A stretch of DNA of 64,000 nucleotides, from the NCBI RefSeq assembly GCF_002874535.1, contig NZ_CP025025.1, forward strand, positions 2,031,526 to 2,095,525, in the 5' to 3' direction. The stretch is from Mesobacillus jeotgali (GTDB lineage: Bacteria; Bacillota; Bacilli; Bacillales; Cytobacillaceae). Below are positions 7,799 to 16,368 of this stretch, in pieces (the stretch's first letter is position 1; the number at the start of each line of letters is the position of its first letter). A model generated the notes under the pieces. That model had not been told where the DNA came from, did not search any database, and worked only from the letters and a program-made list of their open reading frames with translations. The position numbers and the translations under genes are program-made.

Positions 7799-9255
7799 AT
7801 CTTGCTCAACCACAGGCTATAAAAGATGCAAAACTATTTATTAACGGTGATTATATCGATGCGGTGTCTGGGGAAACCTTTGACACGATTGATCCATCGA
7901 CGAATAAGAAGCTGGCATCGGTTGCGAAGGCTGGCGTCGAGGATGCGAAGCACGCAATTGATGTCGCACAGAAAACTTTTGAAAGCGGTATCTGGAGTGA
8001 GATGCCAGTTGCTGAAAGAACAAAGATTCTGGTCAGGATGTCTGAACTGGTCATGGAAAGAGTCGATGAATTAGCACTGGTCGAGACGCTTGATGTCGGG
8101 AAGCCAATCAAAGAAAGCCGCGGGTTTGATATTCCTCGTGCTGCAGCAAACCTGCGCTTTTTTGCAGAAATGGCGAACTACATCAATCATGAACATTACG
8201 ACCAGTCTCGATATATGTCCTATTCCAAATATGCTCCAGCTGGAGTGACCAGCTTGATCATTCCGTGGAACCTGCCGTTCATGCAGATGACTTGGAAGGC
8301 TTCAGCAGCGATGGCAGCTGGCAATACGGTTGTCGTGAAGCCGGCTTCCTATACTCCATTGAGCGCGGTCATGCTTGGCGAGATTGCCAATGAAGCGGGA
8401 TTGCCACCAGGAGTGTTGAATATTATCACGGGTCCTGGCGGCACGGCGGGAACAGAGATGACACGTAACCCTTCAGTGCGAAGGATTTCCTTTGTCGGCG
8501 ACAGTACGACAGGCCGCACGGTTATGCAAAACGCAGCTTCACAGCTGATTCCCGTTTCCCTCGAGCTTGGTGGTAAATCTGCCAATATCGTGTTTGAGGA
8601 TGCAGATCTCGATGAAGCAGTCGCAGGATCAATCGAAGCGATTTTCCGAAACCAGGGCGAGATTTGTTTGGCGGGTTCGCGGTTGCTCGTGCAAGAGAGC
8701 ATATATGATAAATTCATGGAAAAGTTCGTCGCCGCTGCTCGCGCGTTGAAGATCGGCAATCCGCTAGATCAAGAGACTGATATGGGAGCACTTGTTTCAA
8801 AAGGGCATCTGGAAACCGTCGATGAATATGTCCAGATAGGATTAGGTGAAGGCGCAAAACTCGCAACAGGTGGAAAGCGCATTGCCAGTCTTGGAGAGGG
8901 CAACTTCTATGAACCTACTGTTTTATACGATGTGGATAACAAGATGCGCGTGGCTCAGGAAGAAATTTTCGGCCCAGTGCTCGTAGTAATCCCGTTTAAA
9001 ACAGAAGATGACGCTGTTAGGATTGCGAACGATTCGATGTATGGACTTGCCGGTGTCGTATGGACGAATGACCTTCGCCGTGCACATCGTGTCGCTGCAA
9101 AAGTTAACTCCGGTTTGTTGTGGATCAATTGCTGGTATTATCGCGACCTCCGCACACCGTTTGGCGGATCGAAAGCAAGCGGCATCGGACGCGAAGGCGG
9201 CAGGCACAGCTTCGAGTTTTATACCGAAGCCAAGACGATTACGATGAAGCTATAA
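7795..9255 (+). CDS. 2-aminomuconate-6-semialdehyde dehydrogenase
   Basis: This 486-residue NAD-dependent aldehyde dehydrogenase has the oxyanion Asn159 (PWN), catalytic base Glu257 in LELGGK and nucleophile Cys291 in NQGEIC. It belongs to the group of 2-hydroxymuconate and 2-aminomuconate semialdehyde dehydrogenases. It should oxidise 2-aminomuconate semialdehyde to 2-aminomuconate. It overlaps the deaminase gene by 4 bp. A 520-bp repeat-rich interval follows before the next pathway gene. Confidence 0.88.
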   Translation: MNLAQPQAIKDAKLFINGDYIDAVSGETFDTIDPSTNKKLASVAKAGVEDAKHAIDVAQKTFESGIWSEMPVAERTKILVRMSELVMERVDELALVETLDVGKPIKESRGFDIPRAAANLRFFAEMANYINHEHYDQSRYMSYSKYAPAGVTSLIIPWNLPFMQMTWKASAAMAAGNTVVVKPASYTPLSAVMLGEIANEAGLPPGVLNIITGPGGTAGTEMTRNPSVRRISFVGDSTTGRTVMQNAASQLIPVSLELGGKSANIVFEDADLDEAVAGSIEAIFRNQGEICLAGSRLLVQESIYDKFMEKFVAAARALKIGNPLDQETDMGALVSKGHLETVDEYVQIGLGEGAKLATGGKRIASLGEGNFYEPTVLYDVDNKMRVAQEEIFGPVLVVIPFKTEDDAVRIANDSMYGLAGVVWTNDLRRAHRVAAKVNSGLLWINCWYYRDLRTPFGGSKASGIGREGGRHSFEFYTEAKTITMKL

Positions 9256-9776
9256 AAATATTGGTTATTATTTTCGGAGTAATTTGTCCGGATATAAATT
9301 GTCCAACCGGAGATATTTTTGCTCCAACCGGAGATAAAAGCTGTCCAATCGGAGATAAATTTACTCCAACTGGAGATAAAAGCTGCCCAACTGGAGATAT
9401 ATTTGCTCCAACATGTTAATTAGGCTGATTAAGCAAAAATGTAACAGCCAAAAATAGGATAAAGAAGTTCAACGGGGATTATTTCAGTCCCAACGGGGAT
9501 TATTTTAGTCACAACGGGGATTAACTCCGATCCAAAGGGGATTAATACTCGTTCAACGGGGATTATTTGCCCCCAACCGGTGAATTGGCTATCAAACTGG
9601 AATTTAAAAGTGATCCAACTGGTATTATATCGAAGCTAACTGGTATTAAAAGTGCTTCAACTGGTATTAAGTTAAGATCAACTGGTATTAAAACCAACTC
9701 AACTGGTATTATCGCGGAATAAGTAAGGGCCTCAACTATTCAAAAACCATTTTTAATAGAAAAGGAGGGTGATTTC
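9256..9776. other. Intra-operon interval filled by a 21-bp repeat array
   Basis: There is no gene here. Almost the whole interval is the repeat array described separately. The last 50 bases carry AAAAGGAGGGTGA, the ribosome binding site of the hydratase gene. Confidence 0.7.
9286..9720. repeat. Tandem array of about 18 units with 21-bp period
   Basis: Units begin with CAAC or a variant. In three blocks the step is exactly 21 bp: 9304, 9325, 9346, 9367, 9388, 9409 (CAACYGGAGATA type); 9470, 9491, 9512, 9533, 9554 (CAACGGGGATTA type); and 9616, 9637, 9658, 9679, 9700 (CAACTGGTATTA type). Two irregular units at 9574 and 9593 link blocks two and three. In the first block alternate units match best, giving a 42-bp higher-order period. 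The 5' core is conserved and the last 6-9 bases vary. The step equals two helical turns and also seven codons. Confidence 0.9.
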
Positions 9777-10556
9777 ATGAACACAACAATAGAGAAGATT
9801 GCTGAAACGCTTCTAGAAGCGGAAAAAAGTAAACAGGCGGTAGCTCCGCTGACGGCACAATTCGAAAATCTCAATGTACCGGATGCTTACAATGTCCAGC
9901 TTGAGGTTTTAAAGAGAAAGCTGGAACAAGGACGGACGGTTATTGGAAAAAAGGTGGGCCTCACGAGTGTGGCGATGCAAAAGATGCTTGGTGTCGATGA
10001 GCCGGATTATGGCCATTTGCTTGATGATATGAAAGTGTCAAATGGCGGCACAGTGAAGATGTCTAACTTTCTCAGCCCAAAAATTGAAGCGGAAATTGGT
10101 TTCGTGCTTGCGGAGGACCTCAAAGGACCTAATGTCACTTTCCTTGATGTGCTGATGGCAACAAAATATGTTGTGCCAACTTTGGAAATCATCGACAGTC
10201 GGATTGCGGATTGGAAGATCGGACTCGTCGACACCGTGGCTGATAACGGTTCATCTGCGATGGTAGTAGTAGGAGACCAAATGACAGACATCACCGGTAT
10301 CGATTTGCGGAGTGTTGGAATGACTTTTTTCAAAAATAATGAAATGGTAGCGACTGGATCTGGTGCGGCGGCCCTTGGCCATCCAGCACATGCTATTGCC
10401 TGGCTGGCGAACAAGCTTCATGAGTTTGAAATTACGTTAAAGGCAGGCGAGCTTATTTTACCAGGAGCGCTTTCGGCAGCAATCCCTGTGCAGGAAGGCG
10501 ATAGAGTTTCCGCTCAGTTTGGTCCGGTAGGCTCCGTGTCAGTGACTTTTGAGTAG
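9777..10556 (+). CDS. 2-oxopent-4-enoate (2-hydroxypentadienoate) hydratase
   Basis: This 259-residue protein of the MhpD/XylJ hydratase-decarboxylase family adds water to 2-hydroxypenta-2,4-dienoate to form 4-hydroxy-2-oxovalerate. Family motifs are GKKVGLTS, the KIEAEIGFVL metal-binding segment and the IADWKIGLVDTVADN segment, which resembles XylJ/DmpE hydratases more than the decarboxylases. Its paralogue at 12501 has the decarboxylase-like SRYLNFKF segment instead. AAAAGGAGGGTGA precedes the ATG. Confidence 0.82.
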   Translation: MNTTIEKIAETLLEAEKSKQAVAPLTAQFENLNVPDAYNVQLEVLKRKLEQGRTVIGKKVGLTSVAMQKMLGVDEPDYGHLLDDMKVSNGGTVKMSNFLSPKIEAEIGFVLAEDLKGPNVTFLDVLMATKYVVPTLEIIDSRIADWKIGLVDTVADNGSSAMVVVGDQMTDITGIDLRSVGMTFFKNNEMVATGSGAAALGHPAHAIAWLANKLHEFEITLKAGELILPGALSAAIPVQEGDRVSAQFGPVGSVSVTFE

Positions 10557-10568
10557 GAGGTGTACAGG

Positions 10569-11447
10569 TTGGTGAAAATCAAGGCGGCAATCATCGGTTC
10601 GGGCAATATTGGGACCGACCTTATGTATAAGCTGGAAAGAAGCGAAATCATTGAGCTGACAGCGATGATTGGAATCGATCCTGAATCCGACGGGCTGAAG
10701 CGGGCAAAGGAAAAAGGATACCTGGCATTCCATAATGGAATTCAGTCATTGCAAGATAATCCTGAAATCGCCGATATCGTGTTCGATGCAACCTCTGCAA
10801 AGACACATGTCAGGCATGCGAAGGTTCTTGCAGAATTGGGTAAGTTGGCCATCGACCTGACCCCGGCGGCAAGGGGACCATTTGTCTCTCCGGCAGTTAA
10901 AACAGATGCATATTTGAATGAAAAAAATGTGAACATGATAACTTGTGGCGGCCAGGCGACGATTCCGATTGTCCATGCGATCAATTCAGTTGCTGACGTA
11001 AGTTACGCAGAAATCGTTGCGACAATCTCCTCGAAAAGTGCCGGTCCGGGAACTCGTGCGAACATTGATGAATTCACGATCACGACGCGGAGGGGAATTG
11101 AGGAAGTAGGTGGAGCCGACAAAGGAAAGGCGCTGATCATCCTGAATCCGGCAGAGCCTCCGATTTTAATGCGGGACACGATTTATTGCGAAGTGAAAAA
11201 CATGGATGAAGCTGCAATCACAAAATCGATTGAGCAGATGGTCGAAACGGTGAAGGAATATGTACCAGGGTACAGGCTGAAGCAGGAGCCGTTGTTTGAT
11301 GGAAACAGAGTGACTGTTTTTGTTGAAGTCGAGGGTGCGGGTGACTACTTCCCGATTTATGCTGGGAACCTTGATATCATGACAGCGGCGGCGACTCGGG
11401 TTGCTGAAGACTTCGCGATCCATATGCTTGAAAAACAGAGTGTCTAA
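10569..11447 (+). CDS. Acetaldehyde dehydrogenase, acylating
   Basis: The protein (about 292 residues) is a MhpF/DmpF-type enzyme that converts acetaldehyde and CoA to acetyl-CoA with NAD. It has the N-terminal Rossmann motif [16 protein letters not shown], and a catalytic cysteine is expected in the [12 protein letters not shown] segment. TTG at 10569 is preferred because AGGAGGTG lies 8 nt before it; GTG at 10572 is also possible. It lies directly before the aldolase gene, as expected for the DmpFG bifunctional complex that channels acetaldehyde. Confidence 0.92.
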   Translation: MVKIKAAIIGSGNIGTDLMYKLERSEIIELTAMIGIDPESDGLKRAKEKGYLAFHNGIQSLQDNPEIADIVFDATSAKTHVRHAKVLAELGKLAIDLTPAARGPFVSPAVKTDAYLNEKNVNMITCGGQATIPIVHAINSVADVSYAEIVATISSKSAGPGTRANIDEFTITTRRGIEEVGGADKGKALIILNPAEPPILMRDTIYCEVKNMDEAAITKSIEQMVETVKEYVPGYRLKQEPLFDGNRVTVFVEVEGAGDYFPIYAGNLDIMTAAATRVAEDFAIHMLEKQSV

Positions 11448-11459
11448 GCGAAAGGCTGG

Positions 11460-12497
11460 GTGGGATTTTTGAAGCGCAAAAGTGATAAGCCAATCAAAAT
11501 TACAGAAGTTTGTCTGCGTGACGGCAGCCACGTCATGCAGCATCAATATACAGAAGCTCAGGTCCGGCGCGTGGCGCGTGAGCTTGATGATGCGGGTATG
11601 CACTATATTGAAGTAAGTCATGGAGACGGACTGGGCGGTTCGACGCTGCAGTATGGTAAATCGCTCGTTGATGAAATGAAATTGATTGAAGCTGCGGTTG
11701 ATGAGTGTCGAAACTCAAAGGTTGCGGTGTTGCTTTTACCAGGAATCGGGACGGTCCATGAACTGAAGCAGGCACATGAATTAGGCGCAAGTCTTGTCCG
11801 GGTTGCGACTCATGTGACCGAGGCTGATGTTTCAGCGCAGCATATCAGCATGGCGCGCGAGCTAGGGATGGAAACGCTTGGCTTCCTGATGATGGCTCAT
11901 ATGGCACCAACTGAAAAATTGGTAGAACAGGCGAAGCTGATGGAGAGTTACGGGGCACAGGCTGTCTATGTAACCGATTCTGCCGGGGCCCTTTTACCGC
12001 ATGAAGTAAAAGAGAAGATTGCTGCTTTAAGAGATTCGTTATCTATTGAAGTAGGATTCCATGCACATAACAATCTTTCATTAGCGGTGGCAAATACGCT
12101 GACTGCGATTGAAGAAGGGGCAACTAGGATAGATGGAAGTATCCGCTGTCTTGGCGCAGGTGCTGGTAATGCGCAAACAGAGGTACTTTTATCAGTATTG
12201 GACCGGATGGGAGTCAATCTTGGAATCGATATTTATAAAATGATGGATTTGGCTGAAAATACGGTTGGGCCGATGGTTCCGAGAGCGCAGGAGATTAATA
12301 GAGGTAGTCTAGTGTTAGGCTATGCTGGTGTTTATTCGAGTTTCTTGCTCCATGCTGAGAGAGCCGGTCAGAGATTTGGAATCGATTCAAGAGATATTTT
12401 AATAGAGTTGGGCAAGAGGAAGGTAGTTGGTGGCCAGGAGGATATGATCCTGGATGTCGCTGCTGAACTGGCCAAAGCCCGGAAGCTGGAGGTGTAA
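11460..12497 (+). CDS. 4-hydroxy-2-oxovalerate aldolase
   Basis: The 345-residue DmpG/MhpE-type aldolase cleaves 4-hydroxy-2-oxovalerate to pyruvate and acetaldehyde. It has the HMGL-like TIM-barrel motifs VCLRDGSH near the N-terminus and GFHAHNNLSLA in the middle (metal ligands), and a C-terminal communication domain that contacts the partner dehydrogenase. The start is GTG 11460 or TTG 11469; both have moderate purine-rich upstream sequence. It is 12 bp after the dehydrogenase gene. Confidence 0.92.
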   Translation: MGFLKRKSDKPIKITEVCLRDGSHVMQHQYTEAQVRRVARELDDAGMHYIEVSHGDGLGGSTLQYGKSLVDEMKLIEAAVDECRNSKVAVLLLPGIGTVHELKQAHELGASLVRVATHVTEADVSAQHISMARELGMETLGFLMMAHMAPTEKLVEQAKLMESYGAQAVYVTDSAGALLPHEVKEKIAALRDSLSIEVGFHAHNNLSLAVANTLTAIEEGATRIDGSIRCLGAGAGNAQTEVLLSVLDRMGVNLGIDIYKMMDLAENTVGPMVPRAQEINRGSLVLGYAGVYSSFLLHAERAGQRFGIDSRDILIELGKRKVVGGQEDMILDVAAELAKARKLEV

Positions 12498-12500
12498 AAT

Positions 12501-13298
12501 ATGACGATTACGAAGGGTGTCGACCTCGAGATCGTGGAATACTTATATTCTGCTGAAAAAGAACGCCGCGAAGTCGTGAAGGTGACCGATCGTTATCCGG
12601 AGCTGAGCTTCTCTGATGCATATTCGATTCAGGAAAAATTGATTCAGAGACGAGAGCAGGACGGGGCTCGTAAAATTGGCCTGAAGCTTGGATTGACGAG
12701 TAAAGCGAAGCAGCAAATGATGGGTGTCCATGAAGCGATTTATGGTTACCTGACGGATGATATGCTTGCACTAGAGTGGGAACATCTTGATTTTACAGAG
12801 TTCATCCATCCAAAAGCAGAGCCGGAAATTGCTTTTTTCATCGATAAGGATTTGGAAGGGACCAATGTAACCGCGGAAGATGTTTTGGAAGTGACGAAAT
12901 TCGTGGCACCGGCAATCGAGATTATCGACAGCCGTTATTTAAACTTCAAATTCACTCTGGCTGATGTCATTGCGGATAACTGTTCATCTTCAAAGTTCCT
13001 GATTGGAAGTAAGTGGATGTCACCACGGGATCTGGATTTAGGCCAGCTTGGTATGGTGATGTCGAAAAACGGACAGGTAGTCCAAACTGGATCGAGTGCA
13101 GCCGTCCTCGGCCATCCAGCAACATCAGTTGCCTGGGCTGTCAACAAGCTTGGTGAGGTTGGAAAAGGGATTAGAAAGGGAGATGTAATCCTGAGCGGGG
13201 CCGTATCAGAGGCGATTGCCTTTGAACCAAATGACAATGTTCTAGTACAATTCGCCGAATTGGGCAGCGTTTCTTTTACATGCAAATCAAGCACTTAG
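12501..13298 (+). CDS. 4-oxalocrotonate decarboxylase
   Basis: The 265-residue member of the XylI/DmpH branch of the hydratase-decarboxylase family removes CO2 from 4-oxalocrotonate to give 2-hydroxypenta-2,4-dienoate. It shows GLKLGLTS, PKAEPEIAFF and the SRYLNFKFTLADVIADN segment characteristic of decarboxylases. It starts 4 bp after the aldolase stop. Its last codons form the left arm of the operon terminator. The enzyme normally forms a complex with the hydratase, encoded here at 9777. Confidence 0.85.
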   Translation: MTITKGVDLEIVEYLYSAEKERREVVKVTDRYPELSFSDAYSIQEKLIQRREQDGARKIGLKLGLTSKAKQQMMGVHEAIYGYLTDDMLALEWEHLDFTEFIHPKAEPEIAFFIDKDLEGTNVTAEDVLEVTKFVAPAIEIIDSRYLNFKFTLADVIADNCSSSKFLIGSKWMSPRDLDLGQLGMVMSKNGQVVQTGSSAAVLGHPATSVAWAVNKLGEVGKGIRKGDVILSGAVSEAIAFEPNDNVLVQFAELGSVSFTCKSST

Positions 13299-13325
13299 TT
13301 TATTTGACTAAGTGCCTTCTTTTTG
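13291..13325 (+). terminator. Terminator of the anthranilate operon
   Basis: A 9-bp stem GCACTTAGT / ACTAAGTGC with a 7-nt loop is followed by CTTCTTTTT. The left arm includes the TAG stop of the decarboxylase gene. Confidence 0.8.
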
Positions 13326-13381
13326 AGTTTTGAATATTCGAAATATAAAGATAAAATTTACGTTATATGTTAAGCACTTTA

Positions 13382-13414
13382 CACTTTTACTAGTAAAAAG
13401 TGATTATAATCACA
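13382..13414. promoter_or_regulatory. Overlapping palindromic operators and -10 box before TRAP operon 1
   Basis: CACTTTTACTAGTAAAAAGTG (13382-13402) is a near-perfect palindrome around CTAG. It overlaps GTGATTATAATCAC (13400-13413), a perfect 14-bp palindrome. In the extended form AGTGA-N6-TCACA the latter is close to the TGTGA-N6-TCACA consensus of Crp/Fnr proteins. TATAAT at 13405-13410 lies inside it. Control by the Crp/Fnr regulators encoded nearby is likely. Confidence 0.55.
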
Positions 13415-13441
13415 GTTAGAGACAGCTTGGGAAAGTTTTTT

Positions 13442-13455
13442 TGGTAGCGTTTACA
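13442..13455 (+). promoter_or_regulatory. Candidate CcpA cre site
   Basis: TGGTAGCGTTTACA matches the cre consensus TGWNANCGNTNWCA at all but position 3. It lies about 30 bp downstream of the TATAAT box, a position where CcpA binding would repress. It suggests that preferred sugars switch off import of the aromatic substrate. Confidence 0.5.
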
Positions 13456-13477
13456 AAATATAAAAGGGGTGCGAGAA

Positions 13478-14491
13478 ATGATTGGTTTGAAAAAATTTAG
13501 TCTGACACTATTAATTTTTATGCTCGTGTTGACAGCCGCTGCATGTGGCAATGATACCGATGCAAAGCCTGCGGCAGGATCTGGTGAGAAGTACTCATTC
13601 AAGCTTGCGCACATAACCCCAACGGATCATATGTGGCATAAAGCCGCTGAAAAATTCAAGGAAGAATTGGAAAAGAACTCTGACGGCAGGATGACACTGG
13701 AAATTTACCCTGCGAGCCAACTTGGTAGTGAAGCAGATATGGTTCAGCAAATCTCTTCTGGTTCAGTAGATTTCGGTTTGATTACTGCTGCATATATGAG
13801 TTCACGCGCTCCAGCGTTCACTGCCTGGTTTGCTCCATATGCTTTTGAAGACTTAAAAGAGACGAATGCAGCACGCGATACTGAAATTGCGAAAAAGATT
13901 TTGGCTACTCTTGACGATCAGGGACTTAAAGGGCTTGATTACCTATTCGCTGGGAATCGTGTCATGCTGTTCAAGGATAAGGAAGTAAAGAAGCCTGAGG
14001 ATATGAAGGGATTAGCATTCCGTGTAACGCCAAGCCCGCCGCTTCAGGACTTTTATAAATCACTGGGGGCTTCTCCTGAATCATTGCCATTGCCGGAAGT
14101 ATACGCCGCGGTTCAAACTGGGGTAATCGATGGAATGGATATGGACCTGGATGCCACGATTACGAATAAGTATCACGAAGTTGCCAAGTACGGTGCGGTA
14201 ACGAATCACATGGTATGGCCATCAGTAGCGATTATGAACAAAGATAAATACGAGAAGTTATCTGATGCTGATAAGAAAATCATCGACGACGCTATCAAGG
14301 CTGCAGCTGATTATTCAGCTAACACACGCGCATCCCAGGAAGAAGAATTCAAAAAGACATTAAGCGATACTGGGATGAAGATCTATGAAATCGACCAGAA
14401 GTTGTTTGAACCATATATCAAACAATTCGATGAAAAATATGGACCAACAGATCCGCTGATCCAGGAATTCATTGACACATTCCGCAAATAA
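13478..14491 (+). CDS. TRAP transporter solute receptor (DctP family), lipoprotein
   Basis: The 337-residue extracellular receptor has an N-terminal signal ending in the lipobox TAAAC with Cys23. It is typical DctP family: ASQLGSEADMVQQISSGSVD and the VQTGVIDGMDMDLD segment that binds the substrate carboxylate. ATG 13478 follows AAAAGGGGTG; the GTG at 13469 lies within that site. With the next two genes it forms a tripartite sodium-coupled importer of organic acids. Linkage to the anthranilate operon and to the tautomerase at the end of this operon suggests an aromatic acid substrate. Confidence 0.88.
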   Translation: MIGLKKFSLTLLIFMLVLTAAACGNDTDAKPAAGSGEKYSFKLAHITPTDHMWHKAAEKFKEELEKNSDGRMTLEIYPASQLGSEADMVQQISSGSVDFGLITAAYMSSRAPAFTAWFAPYAFEDLKETNAARDTEIAKKILATLDDQGLKGLDYLFAGNRVMLFKDKEVKKPEDMKGLAFRVTPSPPLQDFYKSLGASPESLPLPEVYAAVQTGVIDGMDMDLDATITNKYHEVAKYGAVTNHMVWPSVAIMNKDKYEKLSDADKKIIDDAIKAAADYSANTRASQEEEFKKTLSDTGMKIYEIDQKLFEPYIKQFDEKYGPTDPLIQEFIDTFRK

Positions 14492-14509
14492 CCTATTGGA
14501 GGGAAATGC

Positions 14510-15040
14510 GTGAAATACGTTAGCAATATGGTAGCCAGTTTCGAAAAGAAACTGGCTATTATCCTCATGTTCGCAATGGCTGTGATTGTCGCGGCTGCCG
14601 TTGTTTTTCGATATGTATTCAATAACCCTTTATTCTGGGCGGGAGAGGTATCGATTTTCTTATTAATATACATAACGTTCATCGGCGGCAGCCTCGGCTT
14701 GAAATATAAGACACAGGCATCTGTAACGCTGATTACAGATTATCTACCAGAAAAGATGAATAAATGGGTGGCAGTAGTTGCTCATGTCTTTATGCTATTA
14801 TTCATGGCGATTCTATTATTCTATTGTTTTACCTGGATTACCTCATCATCTGTGGCAATCCAAAGGTCGAGTGCGATTTTGCTTCCGATGTGGATTCCAT
14901 ATGCGATTTTGCCTATTGGATTGCTGTTCGCAACGATTCATTTAATTAGTAACATGTTTGATATTATCCAAAATCAGCATATTGACAGTGAAATGGTTAC
15001 GAATCTCCATGCTGCTGCAAAGGAGAGTGAAGAAGAATGA
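14510..15040 (+). CDS. TRAP transporter small membrane subunit (DctQ family)
   Basis: The product is a 176-residue protein with four predicted membrane helices and the FRYVFNNPLFWAGEVSIFLL segment typical of DctQ. GTG start with GGAGGG upstream. Its stop overlaps the start of the large permease subunit (4 bp). It bridges receptor and permease in the membrane. Confidence 0.87.
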   Translation: MKYVSNMVASFEKKLAIILMFAMAVIVAAAVVFRYVFNNPLFWAGEVSIFLLIYITFIGGSLGLKYKTQASVTLITDYLPEKMNKWVAVVAHVFMLLFMAILLFYCFTWITSSSVAIQRSSAILLPMWIPYAILPIGLLFATIHLISNMFDIIQNQHIDSEMVTNLHAAAKESEEE

Positions 15041-16317
15041 TGGCTCTGGTTATTTTAGCATTCGTTGTATTTTTGTTAATGGGGATTCCCATCTCGCTTG
15101 TGCTTGGAATGACAACGATCGTTTACTTTTTGGTTACTGGCAATACAATGCTGCTCGAATCCACTCCACAGCGGCTGTATTCGGGAATGGAGAACTTCGG
15201 GTTGTTAGCGATTCCGTTGTTCATGCTTACAGGTGAGTTGATGAATAGTGGCGGGATAACCAACAGGCTTGTTGTATTTGCAAGAATGCTTGTCGGACAT
15301 GTCCGCGGGGGACTTGCCTATGTAACGGTCATTGCCAATATGTTCCTTGCCTCAATTCTCGGATCGGCGAATGCCCAGGCTGCCATGATGAGCAAGGTGA
15401 TGGTACCCGAAATGGAAAAGGAGGGTTATAGCCGGGAATTTTCATCGGCTTTGACACTCGCGAGCTCTATCGTTGCGCCAATCATTCCACCGAGCATGAT
15501 TTTCATCATTTACGGAACTTTGTCTGGAACTTCGATTGGCGGCTTGTTCATGGCCGGGATTATTCCAGGAACGATTTTTGGTGTCGGATTTGTCTCATTA
15601 ATCGCTTATCTAGGGTATAAACATAATTTCCCACGCAGTGAGAGAGCCAGCTTAAGAGCCATTTTCGACTCTTTCCTGAAGGTATTGCCAGCTATTTTAG
15701 TTCCATTTGTCATTACTGTCGGGATTCTAAGTGGGGCTTTTACAGCAACAGAATCCGCTGCAGTAGCTAGTGTGATTGCATTCATTGTCGGGATGTTTTT
15801 TTACAAAGAATTGAAGTGGAAGAGCTTGTCGAAGATTTTGGTTAACACTGTAATTGGTACCGCTACAGTTACTTTCTTAATTGCGATGGCTAATTTGTTT
15901 GGCTGGCTGATTGCTTTTGAGCAAATCCCACAATTGATTGCCAATTCGATGTTGTCCATTTCCGATAACCCATTTGTTTTCCTGTTGCTGGTTAACATCT
16001 TCTTGTTACTAATAGGGACATTGCTAGATGGAATCGCAGCTCTGATTATCCTTGTTCCAGTGTTGATGCCATTGGTTACAGGATTCAATATTGATCCAAT
16101 CCATTTCGGTGTGATTATCTGTATCAACCTGACAATCGGACTGTTGACACCGCCAGTCGGTACAGGACTGTTCATCGTATCCTCCATCGCCGAAGTTAAA
16201 TTCGAACGTTTAATTAAAGCTGTTACTCCAATGCTGCTGATTGGAATCGCCATGCTCTTCGTCGTCACCTACTGGGAACAAACAACTTTGTTCATCCCAC
16301 GATTGCTAGGATTCTAA
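15037..16317 (+). CDS. TRAP transporter large permease subunit (DctM family)
   Basis: The 426-residue polytopic protein has around 12 hydrophobic segments and DctM signature regions, including IAIPLFMLTGELM-like (AIPLFMLTGELMNSGGI), SSIVAPIIPPSMIFIIYG and LLTPPVGTGLFIVSS. It forms the sodium-dependent transport channel for the receptor at 13478. AAAGGAGAG precedes the start and the gene overlaps dctQ by 4 bp. Confidence 0.9.
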   Translation: MMALVILAFVVFLLMGIPISLVLGMTTIVYFLVTGNTMLLESTPQRLYSGMENFGLLAIPLFMLTGELMNSGGITNRLVVFARMLVGHVRGGLAYVTVIANMFLASILGSANAQAAMMSKVMVPEMEKEGYSREFSSALTLASSIVAPIIPPSMIFIIYGTLSGTSIGGLFMAGIIPGTIFGVGFVSLIAYLGYKHNFPRSERASLRAIFDSFLKVLPAILVPFVITVGILSGAFTATESAAVASVIAFIVGMFFYKELKWKSLSKILVNTVIGTATVTFLIAMANLFGWLIAFEQIPQLIANSMLSISDNPFVFLLLVNIFLLLIGTLLDGIAALIILVPVLMPLVTGFNIDPIHFGVIICINLTIGLLTPPVGTGLFIVSSIAEVKFERLIKAVTPMLLIGIAMLFVVTYWEQTTLFIPRLLGF

Positions 16318-16319
16318 CT

Positions 16320-16342
16320 CGGGCGGTGCCTGTCACCACCCG
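16320..16342. repeat. GC-rich hairpin, CGGGNGGTG...CACCNCCCG type
   Basis: CGGGCGGTG, loop CCTGT, CACCACCCG: 9 paired positions with one mismatch, located just after the dctM stop and before the tautomerase gene. The GGTGCCTGTCACC core resembles a short palindrome I have seen scattered in Bacillaceae intergenic regions. It has no T-run, so it is probably a repeat or RNA-processing element and not a terminator. Confidence 0.5.
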
Positions 16343-16368
16343 GACTTTGTCGATAAGGAGTGGTAGCC

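Noticed and set aside
9120-9419. Reading frame with heptapeptide repeats (PTGDK type) over the first repeat block
   Set aside because: The 21-bp period makes any frame repeat every seven codons. The frame begins inside the aldehyde dehydrogenase gene in another phase and has no ribosome binding site.
9286-9720. CRISPR array
   Set aside because: The repeated core is only about 12 bp and the variable parts are 6-9 bp, far too short for spacers; units differ between blocks and no cas gene is present.
9286-9720. Binding array for the TRAP (trp RNA-binding attenuation) protein
   Set aside because: That protein needs GAG/UAG triplets every 4-5 nt; here the spacing is 21 nt and triplets are not conserved, although the pathway is related to tryptophan.
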